A DNA stretch of 61,050 bases from Rhodobacterales bacterium (GTDB lineage: Bacteria; Pseudomonadota; Alphaproteobacteria; Rhodobacterales; Rhodobacteraceae): positions 1 to 61,050 of the forward strand of contig PDOZ01000035.1 of assembly GCA_002747325.1 (NCBI GenBank). Reading direction: 5' to 3'. The translations under genes and the position numbers were made by a program. Shown here piece by piece: positions 8,954 through 16,872 of this stretch. Under the pieces are notes generated by a model. The model worked only from the letters and a program-made list of their open reading frames with translations. It made no database searches and was not told the origin of the DNA. Position 1 is the stretch's first letter, and the number at the start of each line of letters is the position of its first letter.

Positions 8954-9916
8954 TCACTCCGGCTGACAAATCTCCCCGCGCAAGATCGCCACCAGCGTGC
9001 GCCAGATCAGCCCCGCCACGGCAACGAGCAACACACACAACACCGCCGTGCCGATATACCCGTGCAACCGCGACCCCTCGATCCACGCAAAGCGGAACGA
9101 CGCCACCGACAGCGCCGCCATCGGGAAGCTCAGGGCCCAGAAGCTCAGCGCAAAGGGGAATTTCAGGATTTTCGGCAGCTGAAACGCCACCAAAGCGGCG
9201 AAAATATAGGCCGCGTTGAGCAAAACCCGCGCAAAACCGTCCACATAGCCCACCATGTTGATATAGGCGAGAAAGGCGACCGACGGCGGCGCCACGAGGA
9301 TCACCAAAGTCGGGAACAACCGCCCCGGCATCGGATCGTGAAACACCAGACGGTTCATCACCATGGTCAGCAAAATGCCCCAGAACATCATCCCGCCGGA
9401 GAAAAACAGCCAGGAAATCTCCAGATACCCCATCTGCGCCCCGGCCACCGGCACAATGACATTGCCCACCGCCGGAATGAACCACGCAGGCGTCAGATGG
9501 CCGACCTCAAAGGAACGGTGGCTGATCCAGCCGGTGACCACCGCCAGCGTCAACACCCCCTGCCCCACCATGCCAACAAGCCAGATCCACTCCGCCCATT
9601 GCGCATTGACCGGCCGTAGCGCGGTGGCCATCAACAGAAGCGAAATGGTCATGGTCGGGAAAAACGCCAGCTTCACCGGATGACGCCACTCCGCCAGAAC
9701 CGCCCCCGGATAGCGCGCCAGCTTGGCCAGATAAAACACGGCAATAACCGCAAACACCGCCAGCGCCAGCCAGAACACCACCAACGCCCCCGCCTCCGCG
9801 ACCGGATAAAACGGCGTCGCCGCATGCAGCGCCAGCACAACCCCCATCAATCCCATGACAATGGCGAAAAACGTCACCGGAAATTGCTCTAAACGGTTCC
9901 CAACAGCTTCAGACAT
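8954..9916 (-). CDS. TDT/SLAC1 family transporter (TehA-like)
   Basis: A 320-residue inner-membrane protein with about ten hydrophobic segments. The N-terminus LEQFPVTFFAIVMGLMGVVLAL matches the tellurite-resistance/dicarboxylate transporter (TDT) family, which includes TehA and the plant SLAC1 anion channels. The start ATG has a strong AGGAGG five bases upstream. Members conduct or export anions such as malate, sulfite or tellurite; the substrate here cannot be told from sequence. No regulator or metabolic partner is adjacent. Confidence 0.87.
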   Translation of the reverse strand: MSEAVGNRLEQFPVTFFAIVMGLMGVVLALHAATPFYPVAEAGALVVFWLALAVFAVIAVFYLAKLARYPGAVLAEWRHPVKLAFFPTMTISLLLMATALRPVNAQWAEWIWLVGMVGQGVLTLAVVTGWISHRSFEVGHLTPAWFIPAVGNVIVPVAGAQMGYLEISWLFFSGGMMFWGILLTMVMNRLVFHDPMPGRLFPTLVILVAPPSVAFLAYINMVGYVDGFARVLLNAAYIFAALVAFQLPKILKFPFALSFWALSFPMAALSVASFRFAWIEGSRLHGYIGTAVLCVLLVAVAGLIWRTLVAILRGEICQPE

Positions 9917-9978
9917 TTAGTCCTCCTATCAACACCGTGACCCTCGCCCAGAGAACGAAAAAGGTCAAGAAACCGCCC

Positions 9979-10001
9979 CTTCTTCTTAGGATAAATACTC
10001 A
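9979..10001. repeat. 23-bp intergenic motif, copy 1
   Basis: CTTCTTCTTAG, three variable bases, then AAATACTCA. One of seven copies in the window, all intergenic (the others start at 31199, 31247, 35450, 54167, 58429 and 58482). Confidence 0.8.
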
Positions 10002-10061
10002 AACCCAACCCGCGCCACAGGCCCAAACCGCCGAAAGTAGTGACGAAAAGATCAACAAACC

Positions 10062-10319
10062 CTACCCCCGCCGCCTGCAAAGATGTTCGATTTGTATAAG
10101 CGAATAGGCAAAAATAAGATTATAACCGATAAAAAATGTTGCAAAAACACAAACTATCGTCACCACCTCCGGCGATACGCCCAAGACTTTCACCGCGAAA
10201 GACACCAAAACAGCAACCGCCCAACGCCCCAAAGCCAGCGAAAAACCCTTCCTGCGGATGGCCTTAAATCGCAACGCAATCACCGGCAGGGTGTAAATCA
10301 GCGCGTGAAAGGTAAACAT
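10062..10319 (-). CDS. Hypothetical membrane protein, probable 3' part of a split gene
   Basis: Encodes 85 residues with three hydrophobic stretches (HALIYTLPVIAL; RWAVAVLVSFAVKVLGV; VVTIVCVFATFFIGYNLIF) and a basic end. The same frame stays open upstream of the ATG through about 70 bp of protein-like sequence (reading DEWLWVGNHYWNPDTSSPIT) up to repeat copy A at 10389-10501. This suggests the true protein began farther upstream and was interrupted. The ORF at 10477-10743 is the likely 5' part. Removal of 112 or 115 bp would place both in one frame. I do not recognise the family. Whether this fragment is translated is doubtful. Confidence 0.5.
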   Translation of the reverse strand: MFTFHALIYTLPVIALRFKAIRRKGFSLALGRWAVAVLVSFAVKVLGVSPEVVTIVCVFATFFIGYNLIFAYSLIQIEHLCRRRG

Positions 10320-10388
10320 GGAGAACTGGGTGATCGGGCTGGAAGTGTCCGGATTCCAATAATGATTCCCGACCCAGAGCCACTCGTC

Positions 10389-10501
10389 AGGGCAGAATTC
10401 GCTAAGTCTGAATCAAAATTCTCTGCCTCTCCATCCGCATCCTGCTGATTTCGAACGCGAATTTTGATGCCCGATATTACAGATTAAAGCGATTTCGCCC
10501 T
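10389..10501. repeat. MITE-like palindromic repeat, copy A (113 bp)
   Basis: 113 bp, same length as copy B and nearly identical to it across the central part. The ends are imperfect inverted repeats (GGGCAGAATTCGCTAAGTCTG versus, on the other strand, GGGCGAAATCGCTTTAATCTG). An inner hairpin and the pair TCAAAATTC...GCGAATTTTGA add further symmetry. It lies inside what looks like one membrane-protein gene and supplies the last residues (GRNRFNL) and stop codon of its 5' part. Confidence 0.85.
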
Positions 10502-10743
10502 AAACAACAGCCCAACCCAAACACCGCCACATACCCCAAAACCGACCCAAATCGGGCCGGATTCAACCAGCGTCGCTGAAACGGATAGGCCAAAAGCATC
10601 AGCACAGCCCCGTAAAACCCCATCGCAAACAAGAAGTTACCGACCGGCTCTTTGCCTTCAACCCCCGCGATGAAATTAGTGACAAACTCCCCGACAGATG
10701 CGGTCAACGGCCCCGCCAGAAGAAACATCAAACGCGGCGTCAC
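10477..10743 (-). CDS. Hypothetical membrane protein, probable 5' part of a split gene
   Basis: An 88-residue ORF with three transmembrane segments (LMFLLAGPLTASVGEFVTNFI; GNFLFAMGFYGAVLMLLAY; GYVAVFGLGCCLG). It starts with GTG overlapping the stop codon of the upstream thioesterase gene (GTGA), which implies translational coupling. Its last residues GRNRFNL and the stop are encoded by the end of repeat copy A, so the native C-terminus has been replaced. Together with the ORF at 10062-10319 it would make a six-helix protein. No family recognised. Confidence 0.6.
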   Translation of the reverse strand: MTPRLMFLLAGPLTASVGEFVTNFIAGVEGKEPVGNFLFAMGFYGAVLMLLAYPFQRRWLNPARFGSVLGYVAVFGLGCCLGRNRFNL

Positions 10744-11192
10744 GCGTCTGCCCCCGGCGGCAGAGAATAGGTCAATGAGGCGCGCGCCACCGGCGCCTCC
10801 GGGTCTTCCCCCTCCGAATGGATCAACACCTCGCCCACCGCCAGCGCCCGCCCCAGCTTCAACAGCCGCGTGCGCGCGATCAGATCCTTGCCCGCCGCCG
10901 GTTTGCGCATGAAATCAATGGCGCAACTGGTGGTCACCGCCAAAGCCTCCCGCCCCACCATCGCCAGAACCGCCATATACACCGCCACATCCGCCAAAGC
11001 GAACATCGTCGGCCCGGAAACCGTGCCCCCCGGTCGCAATTCCCGCTCGGTCACATGCGCCCGAACCGTCACCCGCATCGGCGCCAGATCCTCGATGGAA
11101 AACATCCCCGCAACCTGCGGAAACACCTCCCCCAGATAAGCATCCAACGCCGCCGCATCCATCTTCAACGCCCGTTCCCCGGATTTTTGCAT
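10740..11192 (-). CDS. PaaI-type hotdog thioesterase
   Basis: A 150-residue acyl-CoA thioesterase-like protein of the hotdog fold. The region LRPGGTVSGPTMFALADVAVY is the typical hotdog helix with its active-site surroundings in the PaaI/YbgC-like family, and SCAIDFMRKPAAGKDLIART follows as usual. An AGGAGGAAAGCC sequence precedes the ATG. It is the first gene of a unit with the interrupted membrane-protein gene (GTGA overlap). It is divergent from an enoyl-CoA hydratase gene 50 bp away, which suggests a role in acyl-CoA turnover. Substrate unknown. Confidence 0.87.
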   Translation of the reverse strand: MQKSGERALKMDAAALDAYLGEVFPQVAGMFSIEDLAPMRVTVRAHVTERELRPGGTVSGPTMFALADVAVYMAVLAMVGREALAVTTSCAIDFMRKPAAGKDLIARTRLLKLGRALAVGEVLIHSEGEDPEAPVARASLTYSLPPGADA

Positions 11193-11242
11193 GGCTTTCC
11201 TCCCGTTTCTCTTCCATTCTGCACCAAATTGTGGAGAAAAAC

Positions 11243-12034
11243 ATGACCGAAAACATCCTGATCCGCGAGGACATTGCCTCCGTCGCCCGCCTGACCCTCA
11301 ACAACCCGCGCGCCCTCAACGCCCTGTCGGAAGACATGCTGGCGGCGCTGCAAGCGGAACTGGCGGCCATCGCGGCGGATCAGAGTGTCAAAGCGGTGGT
11401 GCTCGCCGGGGCGGGCAAAGCCTTCTGCGCCGGGCATGACCTCAAGGAAATGCAGGCCGCGCGCGACGCGCCGGATCAGGGCGCCGCCTATTTCCTCGAC
11501 CTCTTCACCCGCTGCGGCGCGCTGATGCAATCGCTGCCCGCCCTGCCCCAGCCGGTCATCGCCGAGGTCCACGGCATCGCCACCGCCGCCGGCTGCCAAC
11601 TCGTCGCCTCCTGCGATATGGCCGTCGCCGCCGACGATACCCGCTTCGGCGTCAACGGCGTCAATATCGGCCTGTTCTGCTCCACCCCCATGGTCGCGCT
11701 CACCCGCAATATCGGGCGCAAACAGGCCTTTGAACTGCTGACCACCGGCGATTTCATCGACGCCGCCCGCGCCCGCGACCTCGGCCTGATCAACCGCGCC
11801 GTGCCCCGCGCCGAGCTGACGCAAAGCACAATGGATCTGGCCCAGAAGGTCGCCAGCAAACTCCCCGCCGCCATCCGCATCGGCAAACGCGCCTTTTACG
11901 AACAGGCCAACCTGCCCCTCGCCGCCGCCTACAGCCACACCGCACAGGTCATGGCCACCAACATGATGAACCCCGACACCAACGAGGGCATTCAGGCCTT
12001 CACGGAAAAACGCCCGCCGAACTGGAAGGGCTGA
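11243..12034 (+). CDS. Enoyl-CoA hydratase/isomerase family protein (ECHDC3-like)
   Basis: A 263-residue crotonase-fold protein. The oxyanion-hole region AFCAGHDLKEM resembles the ECHDC3-like branch, and EVHGIATAAGCQLVASCDMAV and the later GLINRAVPRAEL are standard crotonase features. I chose the ATG at 11243, which is preceded by GGAG; an in-frame GTG at 11231 lies on that Shine-Dalgarno sequence. Its stop is one base from the end of the convergent reductase gene. The precise reaction (hydratase, isomerase or hydrolase) is not determined by the sequence. Confidence 0.92.
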   Translation: MTENILIREDIASVARLTLNNPRALNALSEDMLAALQAELAAIAADQSVKAVVLAGAGKAFCAGHDLKEMQAARDAPDQGAAYFLDLFTRCGALMQSLPALPQPVIAEVHGIATAAGCQLVASCDMAVAADDTRFGVNGVNIGLFCSTPMVALTRNIGRKQAFELLTTGDFIDAARARDLGLINRAVPRAELTQSTMDLAQKVASKLPAAIRIGKRAFYEQANLPLAAAYSHTAQVMATNMMNPDTNEGIQAFTEKRPPNWKG

Positions 12035-12035
12035 C

Positions 12036-13028
12036 TCAGGCGTTCACATCGACCACGACGCGGCCCTTGACCTGCCCCGCCAGAATATCGGCGCCCAGCT
12101 TCGGCAGGTCGGCCAGAACCGCCGGAACGATCATCGCCTCCAGCTTGTCCAGTGGCAGGTCCGAGGCGATGCGCTGCCACGCCCGCAGGCGCGCCTCATA
12201 GGGCTGCATCACGCTGTCAATGCCCAGCAGGTTCACCCCGCGCAGCAGGAACGGCACCACGGAAGCGGGCAAATGCGCCCCGCCCGCCAGCCCGACCGCC
12301 GCAACAGAGGCGCCGTATTGCATCTGTCCCAGCACCCGCGCCAGCATGTCGCCACCGACCGCATCGACACAGCCCGCCCAGGTCTCGCGCTCCAACGGGC
12401 GCTTCACGGTCTCGTTCAAATCCTCGCGCGCCACGATCTGGCTCGCGCCCAGTGCGCGCAGATACTCCGCCTGTTCCGGCCGCCCGGTGACGCCTGCAAC
12501 CTCGTAGCCCAGTGCCGCCAGCGTCGCGGTGGCCACCGAACCAACGCCGCCCGCCGCGCCCGTGACCAGAACCGGCCCGCGCCCCGGCACCAACCCGTGA
12601 TCCTCCAGCGCCATCACCGCCAGCATCGCCGTGAACCCCGCCGTGCCGACCGCCATCGCCTGCCGCGTATCCAGCCCCTCCGGCAAAGGCACCAACCAAT
12701 CCGCCTTGACCCGCGCCTTCTGCGCATAGCCGCCCCAATGCACCTCACCAACGCGCCAGCCGGTCAGCACAACCTTGTCCCCCGGCGCAAAGCGGGCGTC
12801 CTCCGACGCCTCGACCGTGCCAGCAAAATCAATGCCGCCGACATGCGGATAAGTGCGCACCAACCCGCCGCCCTTGGGCGACAGGCACAGCCCGTCCTTG
12901 TAGTTGACCGTGGAATACTCGACTGCGACCGTCACATCGCCCTCCGGCAAATCCGCTGTTCCGATCTCGCGGATCGTGGCCGAGGCCAGCCCTTCAGCGT
13001 CTTGCTCCATCATCAATGCTTTGAACAT
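12036..13028 (-). CDS. acuI: Acryloyl-CoA reductase-like zinc-independent MDR oxidoreductase
   Basis: A 330-residue medium-chain dehydrogenase/reductase of the YhdH/AcuI type. The N-terminus (MFKALMMEQDAEGLASATIR) and STVNYKDGLCLSPKGG are characteristic, and the NADPH-binding loop is VTGAAGGVGSVATATLAALG. AcuI enzymes reduce acryloyl-CoA to propionyl-CoA, which in marine Rhodobacterales belongs to DMSP degradation; YhdH-type relatives have broader quinone or enone reductase activity. I placed the start at 13028 because the family starts at MFKAL. No dmd genes are adjacent, so the DMSP role is only possible. Convergent with the enoyl-CoA hydratase gene. Confidence 0.87.
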   Translation of the reverse strand: MFKALMMEQDAEGLASATIREIGTADLPEGDVTVAVEYSTVNYKDGLCLSPKGGGLVRTYPHVGGIDFAGTVEASEDARFAPGDKVVLTGWRVGEVHWGGYAQKARVKADWLVPLPEGLDTRQAMAVGTAGFTAMLAVMALEDHGLVPGRGPVLVTGAAGGVGSVATATLAALGYEVAGVTGRPEQAEYLRALGASQIVAREDLNETVKRPLERETWAGCVDAVGGDMLARVLGQMQYGASVAAVGLAGGAHLPASVVPFLLRGVNLLGIDSVMQPYEARLRAWQRIASDLPLDKLEAMIVPAVLADLPKLGADILAGQVKGRVVVDVNA

Positions 13029-13158
13029 GGTGTCTTCTCCCTCCAACAGGCCGGGTCTGGCCATTCCACGCTACGATCCACCGTTGCACCCTGCTTTTCA
13101 AGGGGGCGCACAGAGCCAAACGGGAAAATATCACGCCGTTGCGAAACGGGCGGATGCC

Positions 13159-14031
13159 TCAGAGCCTGCTTTCCCCGCTGCGAAGCGGTTCCTGCGCTGA
13201 GCTAATCTGCGCAAAAATTGTCGTCAGCACCCCCACCACGACCAACATCCCAAAGATCAGGGTGGCCACATCCCAGCCCGCCACCGCAAGGTCGCCGATC
13301 CACGACGGCAGCTCCCGCATCTCCAGCGAAATAGCCAACTGACCACTAACGCGCAGAAACTGCCACACCAGCAAGGCCGCAAAAAGCAACATCGCAGTCG
13401 ACCAAAGCATCCCCGCAACCGGGCGGGTCATACGCCAACTCTGGCGCAGCCCCAGATGCCGCCCCTGCAAGGAACGACAGGGCACTGACATGCTAATGCG
13501 CAACACCAGATATGTCGGCAGTGTCCCCAGCAATATCAGAAAGAAAATCTTCAGCAAAAGCTGGCTGTTAGATAATAAAATCCCCAGCAAACGCTGGCCG
13601 CCGGACAATGAAGTGACCTCCATAGATGCGAATTCAAGAAACATATAAACAAGAATGGAAAAGTAGGTCTGGAACGCTGGCATCAGCGGAGCCAGCAGCA
13701 GCCCTAATGGCAGCGACACAACAACAAGAAGCACGACCCATTCCACCACATACAGCACACCGTTCAGGAAAACTCTCTCTGGCATCCCCCCGATCCCGGC
13801 CTTCGCATACATGACCCGATGCGCGGGGAACGCAACCAACGCCAGCACCAGAGCATTGATCAGTCCGGTCACAAACTCTCCCGCGCCGAATTGAAGCATC
13901 AGGAAATACAACGCGCTCAGGAAAACGAAAACCGCCATGATATAGCCCCAAAATAACATTGGCATTGCAAAGACTTTACCAACAGACCCTGTAAAAAGAC
14001 CGACCCCACGCTGAAGCATTCTCCCCCACAT
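13159..14031 (-). CDS. Hypothetical multi-pass membrane protein
   Basis: About 290 residues with roughly six hydrophobic segments (for example FWGYIMAVFVFLSALYFLML, VVEWVVLLVVVSLPLGLLLA, LLLKIFFLILLGTLPTYLVL and TLIFGMLVVVGVLTTIFAQI). The middle part PCRSLQGRHLGLRQSWRMTR resembles the cytoplasmic loop seen in many uncharacterised bacterial membrane proteins with a glycerophosphodiester-phosphodiesterase-like membrane domain. The ATG at 14031 is used; a TTG at 14061 would add ten residues. It is divergent from the tmRNA gene. No function is proposed. Confidence 0.75.
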   Translation of the reverse strand: MWGRMLQRGVGLFTGSVGKVFAMPMLFWGYIMAVFVFLSALYFLMLQFGAGEFVTGLINALVLALVAFPAHRVMYAKAGIGGMPERVFLNGVLYVVEWVVLLVVVSLPLGLLLAPLMPAFQTYFSILVYMFLEFASMEVTSLSGGQRLLGILLSNSQLLLKIFFLILLGTLPTYLVLRISMSVPCRSLQGRHLGLRQSWRMTRPVAGMLWSTAMLLFAALLVWQFLRVSGQLAISLEMRELPSWIGDLAVAGWDVATLIFGMLVVVGVLTTIFAQISSAQEPLRSGESRL

Positions 14032-14081
14032 ATTTTTGAAATTGAAATTGCCCCTTTTCAAATACCCGTCGCCCCCCTACA

Positions 14082-14400
14082 TATCAATGGTCCCCTCGGG
14101 GACTATGGACATAAACGCGCTCGTAATAAGCGGATCGGACCCGGGGGCGGTACCCGGCGGCTCCACCAAATCCTTCATTAGGGGATCTCGGGGCCGAAAC
14201 AGGATCGACGAACGTCTAAAGGGGTTAGCTTTGTCTCGGCGGGGTGCCACCGTACCGGCCCAAAACGCATAATTGCTAATGACAATCGTGCTCCGGCAAT
14301 GGCTCTGGCTGCGTAAGCAGTTCGGGTCGCCGAAACTTAAGTCCTTATGCCTAGCCGCGTAAGGCGGGGTCCGCAGGAACCTGGCAACAGAATCCTGCAC
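14082..14400 (+). ncRNA. ssrA: Transfer-messenger RNA, circularly permuted two-piece form
   Basis: Rescues stalled ribosomes. The acceptor piece comes first and ends with an encoded CCA at 14166-14168: the T stem CCGGG/CCCGG is followed by CGGCTCC-ACCA. The coding piece starts with GGGGCCG at 14190; these seven bases pair with CGGCTCC, and position 3 is a G-U pair, the alanine identity element. A 21-base intervening segment lies between the pieces. The tag frame at 14275-14316 reads ANDNRAPAMALAA then TAA. A hairpin GCAGGA/TCCTGC at 14373-14398 closes the coding piece. The outer 5' boundary is approximate. This gene order is the alphaproteobacterial form. Confidence 0.95.
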
Positions 14401-14465
14401 CTTCCCCTCCCGCTCAGATCAGGCGTTACAGGTGCGCATCGGCGTACCGTGCGAGCGCATGGAAA

Positions 14466-14494
14466 AACCCGCATCGCCTGAGCCATGCGGGTTC
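14466..14494. terminator. Hairpin between ssrA and the SDR gene
   Basis: AACCCGCAT and ATGCGGGTT form a nine-base-pair stem with a ten-base loop, located between two convergent transcription units. It can serve both strands: AAAA precedes the stem and TT follows it. Confidence 0.65.
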
Positions 14495-14525
14495 TCCTGA
14501 TGTTGCGGTGGAATGCTGGCGGAAC

Positions 14526-15293
14526 TTACCGCGGCGCCATGCGAATCGCGCCGTCGAGGCGGATCACGTCGCCGTTCAGCATCGAGTTTTCCACGATGTG
14601 CTGAGCCAGACGGGCATATTCCGTCGGGCTGCCCAGGCGGGACGGGAACGGCACCTGCGCGCCGAGCGCGTCCTGCACTTCCTGCGGCATGCCTTCGAGC
14701 AGCGGGGTCTTGAACAGGCCCGGCGCGATGGTCATCACCCGCACCCCGTCGCGGTGCAGATCGCGCGCCATCGGCAGGGTCATGCCCACGATGCCGCCCT
14801 TGGAGGACGCATAGGCCACCTGCCCGATCTGCCCCTCGAAGGCTGCAACCGAAGCGGTGTTGATCACCACGCCGCGCTCGCCATCTTCCGTCACCGGATC
14901 GGCGGCCACCATGCCCTCGGCGGCGTTGCTGGCGCAGATGAAGGAGCCGACGAGGTTGACCCCGACCACCTTGGCATAAAGCGCCGCATCATGCGCCACG
15001 CCCTTGGACACGGTCTTCACCGCCGGCGCAATGCCCGCGCAGTTGACCAGCACCCGCTCCTGCCCATTCGCCGCGCGCACCTTGGCAAACCCGGCCTTGA
15101 CGCTGTCCGCATCCGATACATCGACCTTGGCAAAGGTGCCGCCGATCTCCGCCGCAAAGGCCTCGCCCGCCTCTTCGTTCAGGTCAAAAATGCCGACCTT
15201 GGCGCCGAGCCCCGCGAAATGACGCGCAACCGCCGCGCCAAGCCCCGAAGCGCCGCCGGTAACGACAATGGCCGTGTCTTTGGTGATTTGCAT
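14526..15293 (-). CDS. Short-chain dehydrogenase (3-hydroxyacyl-CoA dehydrogenase type 2-like)
   Basis: A 255-residue SDR. It shows the NAD-binding TGGASGLG near the N-terminus, VNCAGIAPA (NAG-type motif), the catalytic serine region NTASVAAFEGQIGQ and YASSKGG with tyrosine and lysine. Both the sequence AFEGQIGQVAYASSKGG and the LEGMPQEVQDALG region resemble type-2 3-hydroxyacyl-CoA / 2-methyl-3-hydroxybutyryl-CoA dehydrogenases, which act in isoleucine and fatty-acid degradation. The start is the ATG at 15293 (MQITKDTAIVV); the frame upstream is not family-like. Substrate assignment is probable rather than certain. Confidence 0.9.
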   Translation of the reverse strand: MQITKDTAIVVTGGASGLGAAVARHFAGLGAKVGIFDLNEEAGEAFAAEIGGTFAKVDVSDADSVKAGFAKVRAANGQERVLVNCAGIAPAVKTVSKGVAHDAALYAKVVGVNLVGSFICASNAAEGMVAADPVTEDGERGVVINTASVAAFEGQIGQVAYASSKGGIVGMTLPMARDLHRDGVRVMTIAPGLFKTPLLEGMPQEVQDALGAQVPFPSRLGSPTEYARLAQHIVENSMLNGDVIRLDGAIRMAPR

Positions 15294-15407
15294 GTTTTCC
15301 TCCCGTTTGATGCGCACGCATATGTTGCGCAAGGGCTAGCAGGAACGAAACGGGCGTTCAATTCACCCGTGCCCTGCGTGGCAGTTGACGCAGCGTCGCG
15401 CGGCGGC

Positions 15408-15746
15408 TCACGCCAGCCCCTGCGCCTTCACCATCCGCCACAGGATCTCGCACCGCGTCCCCGTGCGGCAATAGGCAAACAGCCGGTCGCTCGCGCGCAT
15501 CGCCGCCGCATAGGCCTCCAGCGCCGCGCGGTCCGGCTCCCGGCTGCCGATCGGCACGAAAAAGGTCTTCAGCCCCAGCGCCTCGGCCCGCGCCGCAATC
15601 TCCGCCCAATCCGGCTGCCCCGGCTCCTCACCATCGGGCCGGTTGCACATGATGGCGCCAAACCCCATCGCCGCAACCTGATCCACATCCGCCGCCTCGA
15701 TCTGATAGGCCACGCTGACCCGATCATCCAATTCCCGCATCTGCAT
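15408..15746 (-). CDS. DUF442 / TIGR01244-type sulfurtransferase-phosphatase-like protein
   Basis: A 112-residue protein with a tyrosine-phosphatase-like fold, related to the N-terminal DUF442 domain of Blh proteins. The probable active loop is YCRTGTRC (C93, R98), and MCNRPDGEEPGQPDW near residue 33 is the family's second signature. A perfect GGAGGAAGCG precedes the ATG. It is divergent, 84 bp between starts, from an ArsR regulator with the SqrR/BigR cysteine pair. In other Alphaproteobacteria DUF442 proteins are controlled by BigR and take part in sulfide detoxification, which is the likely role here. Confidence 0.88.
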   Translation of the reverse strand: MQMRELDDRVSVAYQIEAADVDQVAAMGFGAIMCNRPDGEEPGQPDWAEIAARAEALGLKTFFVPIGSREPDRAALEAYAAAMRASDRLFAYCRTGTRCEILWRMVKAQGLA

Positions 15747-15830
15747 CGCGCTTCCTCCATTCTTGCCGCGCGACAGTGCCGCCAAAGCCGCCCGGTTGCA
15801 AGCGGCGCGGCTTTGACTTATTTCAGGGCC

Positions 15831-16226
15831 ATGACGCTGAAGAATAGCCCCCAAACACCCCCCGCCGCTCCCCCGCTGGACGGCGCGGATATGGACAAGA
15901 TGATGGCCTCGGCCTGTGACGCCTCCGCGCTGCTGAAAGCGATCAGCCATGAAGGCCGGCTGATGATCCTCTGCGCGCTGGTCGATGGCGAAAAATCCGT
16001 GTCCGAACTGGAAGAATTGCTGCACGCACGGCAGGCGGCGGTGAGCCAGCAACTGGCGCGGCTGCGGCTGGAAGGGCTGGTCTCGCCGCGCCGCGAGGGC
16101 AAGACCATCTTTTATTCGCTGGCCGATGAGCGGCCCAAACGGCTGATCGGCCTGATGTATGAGATGTTCTGCCTGACACCAACGGTCGAACCGCGCACCC
16201 CCGAACCGCGCAACGAAGAGACATAA
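15831..16226 (+). CDS. ArsR family regulator, SqrR/BigR-like persulfide sensor
   Basis: A 131-residue winged-helix repressor: LLKAISHEGRLMILCALVDG opens the domain, then VSELEELLHARQAAVSQQLA (recognition helix) and the wing VSPRREGKTIFYSL. Cysteines lie at 29, 48 and 114. C48 (in MILCAL) and C114 (in MFCLTP) are separated by 66 residues, the same spacing as the C41/C107 pair that forms the tetrasulfide switch in SqrR of Rhodobacter capsulatus. The ATG at 15831 gives the expected length. It is divergent from a DUF442 gene, the normal partner of BigR regulators. The inferred signal is sulfide/persulfide. Confidence 0.9.
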   Translation: MTLKNSPQTPPAAPPLDGADMDKMMASACDASALLKAISHEGRLMILCALVDGEKSVSELEELLHARQAAVSQQLARLRLEGLVSPRREGKTIFYSLADERPKRLIGLMYEMFCLTPTVEPRTPEPRNEET

Positions 16227-16270
16227 GGCCGCGCGCCCGCGAACCCCTAGAAGCCCCCCCGGAGACCCCA

Positions 16271-16771
16271 ATGACCAAGATTTTCGTGCCCGATCCCGGC
16301 GATACCAAACCCCTGCGCGCCGCCTTCGGCCAGTTTGGCACCGGGGTCTGCGTGGTCACCGCCGAAGCGGATATCGGCCCGGTGGGCATCACGGTCAATT
16401 CCTTCTCCTCGGTATCGCTGGACCCGCCGATGGTGCTGTGGTGCGTGGGCAAGAAATCCGACCGCCACGACACGTTCTGCACCGCCCAGAACTTCGCCGT
16501 GCATATCTGTTCCGACGCGCAGGACGACCTGATCATGGGCTTTGCCCGCAAAGCAAACGCCTTCGACCTCTGCCCCGGCTGGACCCGCTCGGAAACCGGC
16601 GTGCCGCTGATCGAAAACTGCCCCGCCCGCTTCGAATGCGTGCTGCGCAACACGGTGGATGCGGGCGATCACACGGTGATTCTGGGCGAAGTCACCCGCG
16701 TCGCCATGGGCACAGGCACCCCACGCCTGTTCATGGCGTCAAAATTCGGGCACTTTGTCGAGCGCGGGTAA
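16271..16771 (+). CDS. Flavin reductase family protein
   Basis: A 166-residue flavin reductase-like (HpaC/DIM6 type) protein binding FMN or FAD. The N-terminal AAFGQFGTGVCVVTA and the segment GITVNSFSSVSLDPPMVLWC are the diagnostic FMN-binding motifs; FVERG closes the protein. Such proteins supply reduced flavin to two-component monooxygenases, but no monooxygenase gene is nearby. It starts 44 bp after the ArsR gene in the same direction, so it may be read from the same promoter. Confidence 0.9.
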   Translation: MTKIFVPDPGDTKPLRAAFGQFGTGVCVVTAEADIGPVGITVNSFSSVSLDPPMVLWCVGKKSDRHDTFCTAQNFAVHICSDAQDDLIMGFARKANAFDLCPGWTRSETGVPLIENCPARFECVLRNTVDAGDHTVILGEVTRVAMGTGTPRLFMASKFGHFVERG

Positions 16772-16872
16772 GGCGCGGGGAAACACCTCTTTCGGCCAAC
16801 GCAACCGTGAAGTCTCCCAGAAACGCCATTTTGGTGGAGTTGCCACAAAATGTATGATTATGCGCTGGCATC

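Noticed and set aside
14036..14272. Small ORFs over 14036-14400 on both strands
   Set aside because: They lie on the tmRNA gene, whose structure and tag frame explain the sequence.
14508..15830. Long N-terminal extension of the ArsR gene
   Set aside because: Only the last 131 codons are family-like; the rest is antisense to the SDR and DUF442 genes.
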